Positions 1 through 6,651 of a DNA stretch of 64,000 bases are shown in pieces; position 1 is the stretch's first letter, and every line of letters begins with the position of its first letter. The stretch comes from an uncultured Pelagibacteraceae bacterium (GTDB lineage Bacteria; Pseudomonadota; Alphaproteobacteria; Pelagibacterales; Pelagibacteraceae), in NCBI GenBank assembly GCA_902634455.1, contig CACPKQ010000003.1:24862-88861 (forward strand), given 5' to 3'. The notes beneath the pieces were generated by a model. That model had not been told where the DNA came from, ran no database searches, and worked only from the letters and a program-made list of their open reading frames with translations. The position numbers were made by a program, and so were the translations under genes.

Positions 1-580
1 TAGATTTTTTTCTTTTTTCTTTTTCTTCTTTTAATCTCTGGTCTTCTTCTCTTACTTTAAGATCTATCTCTTTTCGCTTTAATTCTTCCTCTTTTAATTT
101 TATTTCTTTATCTTTTTTTCTTAGTTCCTTTTCTTTTAATCTAAGTTGATCTTCTTTTTGTTTTAGCTCTTCTTGCTTTCTAATTTGCTCTTCATTCTTA
201 AGTTTTTGTTCTTTTTCTTGAAGTCTTTGTTCTTCGTCCTTAAGTTTTTGCTCTTTATCTTTAATTCTTTGTTCTTCTTGCTTTCTTTCCTGTTGCTCTT
301 GTTTTAATTTTTGTTCTTCAAATTTTAATTTTAACTCATCCTCTTTTCTTATTTGATCATTGTCTTTTAATCTTTGTTCTTTTTCCTTTTCTTTAATTTT
401 TTCATGATCTTTATTAATTTGGACCTCTTTTAATTTTAATTCCTTCTTTTCTTTTATTTTCTTACTATGTTTATAATCAATGTATGCTTTGTTTAATGAT
501 TTTGACGTAAAATTTGCTAGTCTCTGTAACTTAGTTGATAGTTTAATATTTCTTTTAATTTTTGTTTTTTTTTTTGTCAT
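1..580 (-). CDS. Heptad-repeat coiled-coil protein, C-terminal part cut by window edge
   Basis: The reverse strand reads openly from an ATG at 580 to the left edge (193 codons, no stop), so the gene is partial. The first 60 or so residues are basic (starts MTKKKTKIKRN). From about residue 75 the protein is almost only E, K, Q, R, D and L in seven-residue units such as EEQRIKD, KEQKLKD, EEQRLQE, KEQKLKN, DQLRLKE and KELRKKD, the pattern of a long charged coiled coil. No signal peptide or catalytic motif is visible. I do not recognise the family; a structural or scaffold role is inference. The 21-base periodicity also makes the DNA itself a degenerate tandem repeat. It is transcribed away from the repeat-rich region to its right. 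Confidence 0.75.
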   Translation of the reverse strand, partial: MTKKKTKIKRNIKLSTKLQRLANFTSKSLNKAYIDYKHSKKIKEKKELKLKEVQINKDHEKIKEKEKEQRLKDNDQIRKEDELKLKFEEQKLKQEQQERKQEEQRIKDKEQKLKDEEQRLQEKEQKLKNEEQIRKQEELKQKEDQLRLKEKELRKKDKEIKLKEEELKRKEIDLKVREEDQRLKEEKEKRKKS

Positions 581-725
581 TAATTTTTTTATAATAATAA
601 TTAAAACAAAATTTTATTTGCTTCACAAGGCAATCATTGGTTTTAGGTAACTATATTGGTTTACAACTTTAAATTGATTTATTTTTTTTATTTAAATTAT
701 AAGTAAAAATTTATAAAAAATTATA

Positions 726-794
726 ATGAACAAAGAAAACGCAAGTAAACTCTGGAAAATTATTCAGGAAGCTGGTGATTATTTGGGAGGTTAG
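726..794 (+). CDS. 22-residue micro-frame, copy 1 of the KLWKII family
   Basis: An ATG-to-TAG frame reads MNKENASKLWKIIQEAGDYL plus GG. It matches the first 20 residues or so of the intact 75-residue protein at 5261-5488. Compared with the second short copy at 1572-1640, six codons differ and five of the differences are synonymous, which suggests the peptide sequence was kept by selection for some time. No clear ribosome binding site precedes it. It may be a real micropeptide or the 5' remnant of a decayed gene whose tail remains at 829-897. No function is known to me. Confidence 0.4.
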   Translation: MNKENASKLWKIIQEAGDYLGG

Positions 795-800
795 AGGGAC

Positions 801-830
801 ACACTACCCCACACTACATCACACTAGTTA
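801..830. repeat. 10-bp tandem repeat, three units (copy 1)
   Basis: Three consecutive 10-base units read ACACTACCCC, ACACTACATC and ACACTAGTTA. The same kind of array with four units lies in the second copy at 1647-1686. The array replaces the part that in the intact gene at 5261 codes for the proline/histidine segment (DHPNHPKGRNP). Because the unit is not a multiple of three, changes in unit number shift the reading frame of the following tail. Confidence 0.7.
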
Positions 831-897
831 TGCGGACTATTTACAATTCATAAAAAATAATTTGCATAAAGATTCATCAAATAAAGTAAAAAACTAA
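829..897 (+). pseudogene. Frame-shifted C-terminal remnant of KLWKII family, copy 1
   Basis: From 829 the +1 frame relative to the upstream ATG at 726 reads YADYLQFIKNNLHKDSSN and ends at a TAA at 895-897. It resembles the 'YAHVASCIKSKFNKSYKD' segment of the intact protein at 5261-5488 and the corresponding tail of copy 2 (1685-1741). It has no start codon of its own, so it is best read as the tail of a broken gene. Confidence 0.45.
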
Positions 898-965
898 AAA
901 TGAAACTAGAAATAGTTGATATAAATCAAATGGTCAATTCCAGAGGTTTTTGATAGTATTTTATT

Positions 966-1037
966 ATGAAAAAACTTTTAGGGATCCTGGTATTTTTTAT
1001 TCATTATGAATGGACCAAAATTAAAAAAAACATTTAA
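966..1037 (+). pseudogene. Short signal-peptide-like fragment, copy 1
   Basis: A 23-codon frame begins MKKLLGILVFF and runs into the start of the methyltransferase gene at 1006, in another frame. Its first seven codons are identical at the DNA level to those of a fragment at 1478-1558. The pattern (MKKLLG plus hydrophobic residues) looks like the start of an exported protein. Neither copy continues into a mature domain, so I treat them as remnants or duplicated leader fragments. Translational coupling to the gene at 1006 is possible but unproven. Confidence 0.35.
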
Positions 1038-1473
1038 CCCATTAAAAACGACTTTATCTTTATTAATCATAATAATAATTTCCAATATCTTTTACAAACC
1101 GTTATATGAATTAAGTTATTATATAAATATTTTTGGCTGTTTCTTAGTTTTTTTATCTATATTCCTTTTTATATCTGCTGAAAATGAGTTTATGAAGTTT
1201 AGAGAAGATGCAAACCCACCTACAGGAACAAAAAGAATATTAGATAAAAATATATATTCTTTTGTTAGGAACCCAATTTATTTGTCATTTATTATACTTC
1301 ACTTGAGTTTTTTCTTTATGGTTGAAAATATACTTTTTTTAATTTCATCTATCATTTTAACTTTGTGGCTTCATTTTTATATAGTTTTAAAAGAAGAAGA
1401 ATATTTAATAAAAAAATTTAAAAACAATTACAAAAAATATTGTTCCAAGGTTCCAAGATGGCTTTTTTTTTAA
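1006..1473 (+). CDS. Isoprenylcysteine carboxyl methyltransferase-like membrane protein
   Basis: This 155-residue protein has several hydrophobic segments (about 15-32, 40-58, 95-125) and the C-terminal signature of the ICMT/phospholipid methyltransferase superfamily: RNPIYLS at 88-94, then KEEEYLIKKF at 129-138 and YKKYCSKVPRW at 142-152. Family members methylate a carboxyl or amino group using S-adenosylmethionine at the membrane; the bacterial substrate is usually unknown, and nothing here reveals it. The gene is bracketed by two related signal-peptide-like fragments (966-1037 and 1478-1558) and by two KLWKII copies, so it may have been duplicated or moved together with those repeats. No clear ribosome binding site is seen before the ATG. 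Confidence 0.8.
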   Translation: MNGPKLKKTFNPLKTTLSLLIIIIISNIFYKPLYELSYYINIFGCFLVFLSIFLFISAENEFMKFREDANPPTGTKRILDKNIYSFVRNPIYLSFIILHLSFFFMVENILFLISSIILTLWLHFYIVLKEEEYLIKKFKNNYKKYCSKVPRWLFF

Positions 1474-1477
1474 TTTA

Positions 1478-1558
1478 ATGAAAAAACTTTTAGGGATCAT
1501 GGTTTTAGGATTTTGTGGAATACTAGAAATGAAACTAGAAATGGACGAGATAAAATAA
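1478..1558 (+). pseudogene. Short signal-peptide-like fragment, copy 2
   Basis: A 26-codon frame reads MKKLLGIMVLGFCGILEMKL and a few more residues before a TAA. It begins four bases after the methyltransferase stop codon. The first seven codons match the copy at 966 exactly, and the sequence AATGAAACTAGAAAT inside it is also found near 900, upstream of that copy. It looks like a truncated export leader with no mature part. It could be a tiny secreted or membrane peptide, but a remnant is more likely. Confidence 0.35.
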
Positions 1559-1571
1559 GGTTTTGAGTAGT

Positions 1572-1640
1572 ATGAATAAAGAAAACGCTAGCAAACTCTG
1601 GAAAATTATTCAGGAAGCTGGTGATTATCTCGGGCATTAG
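1572..1640 (+). CDS. 22-residue micro-frame, copy 2 of the KLWKII family
   Basis: The frame reads MNKENASKLWKIIQEAGDYL plus GH and stops at TAG. It differs from copy 1 (726-794) at six codons, only one of which changes the residue (final G to H). The sequence just upstream (GAGATAAAATAAGGTTT at about 1548) also resembles that before the intact gene (GAGATAAAACAAGGTTT at 5235), so the whole unit, not only the coding part, is repeated. No confident ribosome binding site is visible. Real micropeptide or 5' remnant are both open. Confidence 0.4.
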   Translation: MNKENASKLWKIIQEAGDYLGH

Positions 1641-1646
1641 AGGATC

Positions 1647-1686
1647 ACGCTACCTCACACTAGGCTACACTACCCTACACTAGTTA
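1647..1686. repeat. 10-bp tandem repeat, four units (copy 2)
   Basis: Four units read ACGCTACCTC, ACACTAGGCT, ACACTACCCT and ACACTAGTTA. The last unit is identical to the last unit of the three-unit array at 801-830. The distance from the ATG to the conserved TAT-GCG codon pair is 113 bases here, 103 in copy 1 and 108 in the intact gene, so the two short copies differ by exactly one unit. Confidence 0.7.
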
Positions 1687-1741
1687 TGCGGACAATTTAC
1701 AATTCATGAAAAATAAATCGCATAAAGACTCATCGAATTAA
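1685..1741 (+). pseudogene. Frame-shifted C-terminal remnant of KLWKII family, copy 2
   Basis: Read from 1685, out of frame with the ATG at 1572, the sequence gives YADNLQFMKNKSHKDSSN and then TAA. It corresponds to the tail at 829-897 (four amino-acid differences over the shared 18 residues) and to the 'YAHVASCIKSKFNKSYKD' part of the intact protein. No start codon of its own. Amino-acid changes outnumber silent changes here, unlike in the 5' part. Confidence 0.45.
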
Positions 1742-1746
1742 ACAAC

Positions 1747-1790
1747 AAACTATAGCATAGACTATAGCATTTAGAGATAAATCAAATAGT
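1747..1790. repeat. Dispersed repeat with paired AACTATAGC motifs, copy A
   Basis: This stretch has two direct copies of ACTATAGC (1749-1756 and 1761-1768) followed by GAGATAAATCAA. A very similar stretch lies at 5209-5250, just before the intact KLWKII gene, where it has two copies of AAACTATAGC and GAGATAAAACAA. It marks the right end of copy 2 of the family unit here and the left side of the intact copy there. It could be a border of a repeated unit or a regulatory site. Confidence 0.5.
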
Positions 1791-1862
1791 CAAATTTTAG
1801 TGAGATATTAGGTTTCTTTTAAGTTTTCATATTAAGTAATTAATGTATAAGAGCCTCAAAAT

Positions 1863-3695
1863 ATGACTAACACTATTCGAAACATTACAATCATTGCTCA
1901 CGTTGATCATGGCAAGACAACTATGATTGATTCATTAATGAAACAAAGTGGATCATTTAGAGAAAATGAAATTGTAGAAGAAAGATTAATGGATTCTGGA
2001 GAATTAGAAAAAGAAAGAGGAATTACAATTTTAGCAAAACCTGCATCAATTAATTGGCAAGGTTCAAGAATAAATATTATAGATACTCCAGGTCACAGAG
2101 ATTTTGCAGCTGAAGTTGAGCGTGTTTTAAGTATGGCAGATGGTGCTCTATTACTTATAGATTCTGCAGAGGGAGTAATGCCTCAAACAAAATTTGTACT
2201 ATCTAAAGCTCTTAAACAAGGACTTAAACCAATTGTAGTAATTAATAAATTAGATAAATCAGATCAAAGAGCTGAAGAAGTTTTAGATGAAACTTTTGAT
2301 TTATTTGTAAGCTTAGACGCAAATGAAGAACAGTTAGATTTTCATGTTATATATGCTAGTGGAAGATCTGGTTGGGCAAGTAAAGAAATAGAAGGTTCTA
2401 GAAAAAATCTTCATCCATTATTAGATTTGATTATTGAACATGTTAAACCTGCAGACTTTGATAAAACAAAACCTTTTGCAATGTTGTCTACTCTTTTATA
2501 TGCAGATACTTTCTTAGGGAGAAGTTTAGTTGGAAGAATATCACAAGGAACTGCTAAAGCTAACCAACAAATTAAGGCAATCAATCTACAGCGTAAAAAA
2601 GTTGATGAAGGTAGATTAACTAAAATTTTTAGATATGAAGGAACTAAAAAAGTTCCAATTGAAGTTGGCGAAGCTGGTGATATTGTTGTAATTGCTGGAT
2701 TAGAAAAAGCAAATGTTGCTGATACTATTTGTGATATTGATGTAAATGAACCTATATCTGCAACACCAATAGATCCACCTACTATGTCTATTAAGATAAC
2801 AGTTAATAGTTCACCACTTTCTGGAACAGAAGGAAAAAAACTAACAAGCACTCAAATTAGAGATCGTTTAATTTTAGAAGCTCAAAATAATGTTGGTATT
2901 ACTTTTTCAGAAAATGAAAATAAAGATGCATTTGAAATTAGTGGTAGAGGTGAATTAATGCTTGAAATTTTACTAACACAAATGAGACGTGAAGGTTTCG
3001 AAATGACAGTAAGTCCTCCAAAAGTATTGTTTAGAAAAGATAAAAATGGAAATAAACTAGAACCTATTGAAGAAATTACAATAGATTTAGATGAAGAATA
3101 TTCTTCAAAAGTAATTGACTCAATGAATAGAAGAAAAGGCAAACTAATTGATTTTAAAGATACTGGTAAAAATAAAAAAAGATTAGTTTTTCATGCTCCA
3201 ACAAGAGGCTTAATGGGTTATACAAGTAGATTTCTAACATTAACGAAAGGTAATGGAGTGATTAATAGAATATTTCATTCTTACGGAAAGTATGAAGGTG
3301 ATATGGAAGGAAGAAGAAACGGTGCATTAATTTCAATGGAAAATGGAAAAGCGGTTGCTTTTGCAATATTTAACTTACAGGCAAGAGGTGAAATGTTTGT
3401 TACTCACAATGATCCTGTTTATGTTGGAATGATAGTGGGACTTGCACCTAAAGCTGGAGATTTACAAATTAATGTTATGAAGGGGAAAAAATTAACTAAC
3501 ATGAGAACTCAAGGAACTGATGAAAACGTTGTACTAACTCCAGTGAGAAAAATGTCAATTGCTGAACAATTAAGTATTTTAAATACTGATGAAGCTTTAG
3601 AAATTACTCCTAAATCTTGTAGATTAAGAAAAGCTATACTTAACCCTCATGAAAGAAAAAAAAATGAAAAAGTATCAGCTAGATCTGTTGCTTAG
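1863..3695 (+). CDS. typA: Ribosome-associated GTPase TypA/BipA
   Basis: At 610 residues this is full length for TypA, a translational GTPase that binds the ribosome and helps assembly and growth under stress or cold. The G1 loop AHVDHGKT is at residues 12-19, the G3 motif DTPGH at 74-78 and the G4 motif NKLD at 128-131. The ERGITI switch region is at 51-56. The C-terminal part carries the TypA-specific domain including PTRGLMGY and GEMFVTHNDPVYVGMIVG. The ATG at 1863 gives the expected N-terminus (NIRNI type). The DEAD-box helicase gene starts 36 bases downstream, so the two may be co-transcribed, which fits a shared role in ribosome assembly. Confidence 0.97.
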   Translation: MTNTIRNITIIAHVDHGKTTMIDSLMKQSGSFRENEIVEERLMDSGELEKERGITILAKPASINWQGSRINIIDTPGHRDFAAEVERVLSMADGALLLIDSAEGVMPQTKFVLSKALKQGLKPIVVINKLDKSDQRAEEVLDETFDLFVSLDANEEQLDFHVIYASGRSGWASKEIEGSRKNLHPLLDLIIEHVKPADFDKTKPFAMLSTLLYADTFLGRSLVGRISQGTAKANQQIKAINLQRKKVDEGRLTKIFRYEGTKKVPIEVGEAGDIVVIAGLEKANVADTICDIDVNEPISATPIDPPTMSIKITVNSSPLSGTEGKKLTSTQIRDRLILEAQNNVGITFSENENKDAFEISGRGELMLEILLTQMRREGFEMTVSPPKVLFRKDKNGNKLEPIEEITIDLDEEYSSKVIDSMNRRKGKLIDFKDTGKNKKRLVFHAPTRGLMGYTSRFLTLTKGNGVINRIFHSYGKYEGDMEGRRNGALISMENGKAVAFAIFNLQARGEMFVTHNDPVYVGMIVGLAPKAGDLQINVMKGKKLTNMRTQGTDENVVLTPVRKMSIAEQLSILNTDEALEITPKSCRLRKAILNPHERKKNEKVSARSVA

Positions 3696-3730
3696 TTAAA
3701 AAACTAAACAGAAATATTTTTTAAAAAAAT

Positions 3731-5203
3731 ATGAAAAACTTTACAGAACTAAATCTTAATCCATCTTTAATGCAATCAATAACAAGAATGCATTTTAAAA
3801 TTCCTACACCAATTCAAGCGCAGGCTATTCCTCCTGCACTTATTGGAAAAGATGTTTTGGGAACAGCACAAACTGGTACGGGTAAAACGCTTTGCTATGG
3901 AATTGCTTGCATTAATAATCTTTTAAATAACAGGGGTAGTAACGCACTTATTATATGTCCAACACGTGAGCTAGCAGTTCAAGTTGAAGATGTTCTTAAA
4001 GGATTAATAGAAAATACTATGAATATCAAATCTGCTATACTTATTGGTGGTGAATCCATGCAAAAACAATTGAGGCAATTACAAAAACGCCCAAGATTAA
4101 TTATTGGAACTCCTGGACGCCTCAACGATCACCTAAAAAGAAGAAGTCTAAAATTGCATCAATCATATTTTTTAGTCCTTGATGAAACAGATAGAATGCT
4201 GGATATGGGTTTTACTCCTCAAATAGAACAGATATTAAAGTTTATACCAAAAAAACATCAAACATTATTATTTTCAGCAACTTTACCTCAAAACATTCTT
4301 AATATTACTGAAAGATATCTAAATGACCCAATAAGAATAAAAGTTGGATCAACAACAACGCCCATTTCAAAAATTAAACAAGAAGTTATTCAAGTAAGCG
4401 AAGGTGAGAAATATAATAAATTACTGGATGAACTTTATAAAAGGAAAGGATCTATTTTAATTTTTGTAAAAACAAAACGTAATGCAGATAAAATGGCAGA
4501 TCGCTTAAATGATGATGGTCACCACTGTGATTGCATGCATGGAAATTTAAGACAGTCAAAAAGACAAAGAACTTTAATCGCGTTTCGTTCTGGTAAAATA
4601 CGTATTCTAATCAGCACTGAACTTGCTGCTAGAGGTTTAGACGTTCCATCTATTCAACATGTAATTAATTATCATCTTCCACAAGTTCCGGAAGATTTTA
4701 TTCATAGAATTGGAAGAACTGCAAGAGCTGGTTCAGAAGGTTGCGCTCTTACTTTTATCACTCCCAATGATATGCAAATGTGGAACGGAATTCAAAGATT
4801 AATCAATCCAAATTTTAAAGCTGAATTTAAAAACTCTAACAAAAGGTTCAACAAAAATAAAAGGGATAAACAACCATTTAATAAAAAAAGAAAATTTAAA
4901 GATAAAAAGAAATTCTTTAATAAAGAAAGAAATCATTCTAAACATCCTAGAGATTTAAATGAAAAAAACTTTAATTTTAAAAGAGGTAAAAAAAGATTTT
5001 TTAAAAAAAAAGATTTTCGTTTTGAAGCTTATACAAATAACCCAAAATTTTTAGCCAAACAAAAAGAAAATATAGAAACAGATAATAATGAAAGAAAAAA
5101 ATTTAATTTTAAGAAGGGTAAAAAAAGATTTAAAAATAGAAATCGACCTAAATCATTTAAGTTTAAAAAGCACAGTCGAAGAGGCAGAAATAGAGCTTTT
5201 TAA
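3731..5203 (+). CDS. DEAD-box ATP-dependent RNA helicase with basic C-terminal tail
   Basis: This 490-residue protein unwinds or remodels RNA using ATP, probably in ribosome assembly or mRNA decay. Visible motifs are the Q motif (PTPIQ, 26-30), AQTGTGKT (46-53), PTRELA (77-82), GTPGR (126-130), SAT (182-184) and HRIGRTARAG in the second RecA-like domain. Motif II reads DETD (151-154) in place of the usual DEAD. After about residue 365 the protein becomes a long K/R/F/N-rich tail with repeats such as FNFKRGKKRFFKK and FNFKKGKKRFKNR, suited to non-specific RNA binding. It resembles the RhlE group. It follows typA at short distance. Confidence 0.93.
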   Translation: MKNFTELNLNPSLMQSITRMHFKIPTPIQAQAIPPALIGKDVLGTAQTGTGKTLCYGIACINNLLNNRGSNALIICPTRELAVQVEDVLKGLIENTMNIKSAILIGGESMQKQLRQLQKRPRLIIGTPGRLNDHLKRRSLKLHQSYFLVLDETDRMLDMGFTPQIEQILKFIPKKHQTLLFSATLPQNILNITERYLNDPIRIKVGSTTTPISKIKQEVIQVSEGEKYNKLLDELYKRKGSILIFVKTKRNADKMADRLNDDGHHCDCMHGNLRQSKRQRTLIAFRSGKIRILISTELAARGLDVPSIQHVINYHLPQVPEDFIHRIGRTARAGSEGCALTFITPNDMQMWNGIQRLINPNFKAEFKNSNKRFNKNKRDKQPFNKKRKFKDKKKFFNKERNHSKHPRDLNEKNFNFKRGKKRFFKKKDFRFEAYTNNPKFLAKQKENIETDNNERKKFNFKKGKKRFKNRNRPKSFKFKKHSRRGRNRAF

Positions 5204-5208
5204 ATAAT

Positions 5209-5250
5209 AAACTATAGCCTAAACTATAGCAGATTGAGATAAAACAAGGT
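5209..5250. repeat. Dispersed repeat with paired AAACTATAGC motifs, copy B
   Basis: Two direct copies of AAACTATAGC (5209-5218 and 5221-5230) are followed by GAGATAAAACAAGG. The order and spacing match the stretch at 1747-1790. It lies between the helicase stop and the ATG at 5261, so it may hold the promoter of the small gene or be the border of a repeated unit. A direct repeat of this kind could also bind a regulator. Confidence 0.5.
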
Positions 5251-5260
5251 TTATGAAGTA

Positions 5261-5488
5261 ATGAATGAGGAAAACCGGCGTAAACTCTGGAAAATAATAG
5301 TGGAAGCTGGTGATTGTTTGGAGGATAAGCTACCAGACCATCCAAATCATCCAAAAGGAAGGAATCCATATGCCCATGTTGCCTCATGTATAAAATCAAA
5401 ATTTAATAAAAGTTACAAAGATATCGAAGATGAAAAAATAAGTGAAGTAATCGAATTTATAGAATATTTAAAAAAAAACCCTAATTAG
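5261..5488 (+). CDS. Small conserved protein, intact member of the KLWKII family
   Basis: This 75-residue soluble protein starts MNEENRRKLWKIIVEAGDCL, continues with a proline/histidine segment (KLPDHPNHPKGRNPYAHV, 23-40) and ends in an acidic amphipathic helix (residues 54-72). It is the only intact version of a unit whose 5' and 3' parts occur twice more at 726-897 and 1572-1741. I do not recognise a functional domain. The KLWKII helix and the HPNHPKGRNPYAH stretch look like a folded conserved core and not random sequence. Its last bases overlap the end of the convergent glycosyltransferase gene by 8 bases. Confidence 0.65.
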   Translation: MNEENRRKLWKIIVEAGDCLEDKLPDHPNHPKGRNPYAHVASCIKSKFNKSYKDIEDEKISEVIEFIEYLKKNPN

Positions 5489-6647
5489 CTAAATCTTTAT
5501 TTTCAATTATATCTCTTAGCATTAAAGAAATTCTAAACATTGTGAATTTTTTGCAATTTTTTTTTGCTAAAACTTTTTTTTCTAAAATTTGTGTTTTACT
5601 TAAATCTTTGAATTGGATAAGTTTATGAAATAGCTTATCCTCAATATTGTTATCAAACAATAATCCGGCTTTGCCATTTAAAAGGAATTCTTCGGGTCCA
5701 TTTTTACAGTTACTTGATATTACAAATGAGTTACACATTGCGGCCTCAACTATTACTAGGCCTACTTCTTCCCATTTAGATGACAAAATAAAGGCTTTTG
5801 AAGACTTCATATAATAATAAATATTTTCCGTAAAATTAAAGATTTTAATATTCTTAGACAAATTACTTTTATCAATTTCGTCCTGCATAATTTTTTTTTG
5901 CTCACCCTCACCAAATATCAGTAATTTCTCATCAGGGTGTTTTTTACAAAATTTTTTGAATTCTTTTATAAGATAAATGAAATTTTTTTGTCTGGTAAAT
6001 CTGCCTGCCGCTAAGAAATAATTTTTCTCATCAGTTTCTTGTTTTTTCAGATTTAAGATATTTTTTTTATTTAAAAATTCTTTAACATTTATAATGGCAT
6101 CTGGTATTAAAAGTAATTTTTCTCCTTTGAATATATTATTTTCTAAAAGTAATTTTTTTTGTTGTTCAGTTTGACATAATACCTTAAATATTTTTTTTTC
6201 AGATATACTCCATAATTTTTTTCTGAAATAATTTAATCGTATATAGCCTGAGATCCTAAAAATTAAATTTGTATTTAAATTTAAAATACTCCATAAAAAT
6301 AGAGGTAGAGATGTAAGCAAATGTATTATTAAAAAATCTGGTTTTTTTTTTCTTAAGAAAAAAATTAATGGAAACAATGAAATTAAAATTATAATAACAT
6401 ATGATAATCTACTCGCTAAAAATCCATTTTTTGGTAAAAAGTTATAGTAATCAAAAGTTAAATCCTCAACCTCAACATTGTGTTGTTTAAGTAACGTCTT
6501 ATACTTTGACCACTCACCAAAAACATTAAGGATTTTTATTTCATAGTCATTTTGAAATTTTGCAAGAGATATTGCAGAATTAAGAGTAGTTTTAATTGTT
6601 CCGACTTTAGATATACTTGGTGACCAGTAATAAATTTTTCTTTTCAT
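5481..6647 (-). CDS. Glycosyltransferase, GT4-like
   Basis: A 388-residue protein with the C-terminal Rossmann domain typical of GT4 enzymes: the FLAAGRFTRQKNF strand-loop near residue 210, GEGEQ near 245 and the EEVGLVIVEAA stretch near 290, which holds the paired glutamates of the E-x7-E motif. It would transfer an activated sugar to a lipid or polysaccharide. A hydrophobic segment around residues 80-100 may anchor it to the membrane. The acceptor cannot be told from sequence. It sits directly downstream of the amidinotransferase gene (4-base gap), so the two share a transcript, though no functional link is evident. Confidence 0.85.
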   Translation of the reverse strand: MKRKIYYWSPSISKVGTIKTTLNSAISLAKFQNDYEIKILNVFGEWSKYKTLLKQHNVEVEDLTFDYYNFLPKNGFLASRLSYVIIILISLFPLIFFLRKKKPDFLIIHLLTSLPLFLWSILNLNTNLIFRISGYIRLNYFRKKLWSISEKKIFKVLCQTEQQKKLLLENNIFKGEKLLLIPDAIINVKEFLNKKNILNLKKQETDEKNYFLAAGRFTRQKNFIYLIKEFKKFCKKHPDEKLLIFGEGEQKKIMQDEIDKSNLSKNIKIFNFTENIYYYMKSSKAFILSSKWEEVGLVIVEAAMCNSFVISSNCKNGPEEFLLNGKAGLLFDNNIEDKLFHKLIQFKDLSKTQILEKKVLAKKNCKKFTMFRISLMLRDIIENKDLAN

Positions 6648-6651
6648 TTAT

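Noticed and set aside
801..1686. Phase-variable switch based on the 10-bp repeat
   Set aside because: A stop codon (792-794 and 1638-1640) lies before the repeat in both copies, so changing the unit number cannot rejoin head and tail.
2411..2851. Open frame antisense to typA
   Set aside because: It is a shadow of a strongly recognised gene, with no start region or family pattern of its own. Similar antisense frames in gcvP, gcvT, alaS, icd and the NCS1 gene were dropped for the same reason.
3713..3732. Terminator between typA and the helicase gene
   Set aside because: The A/T-only inverted stretch has no G/C stem and overlaps the start of the helicase gene; it is more likely base composition.
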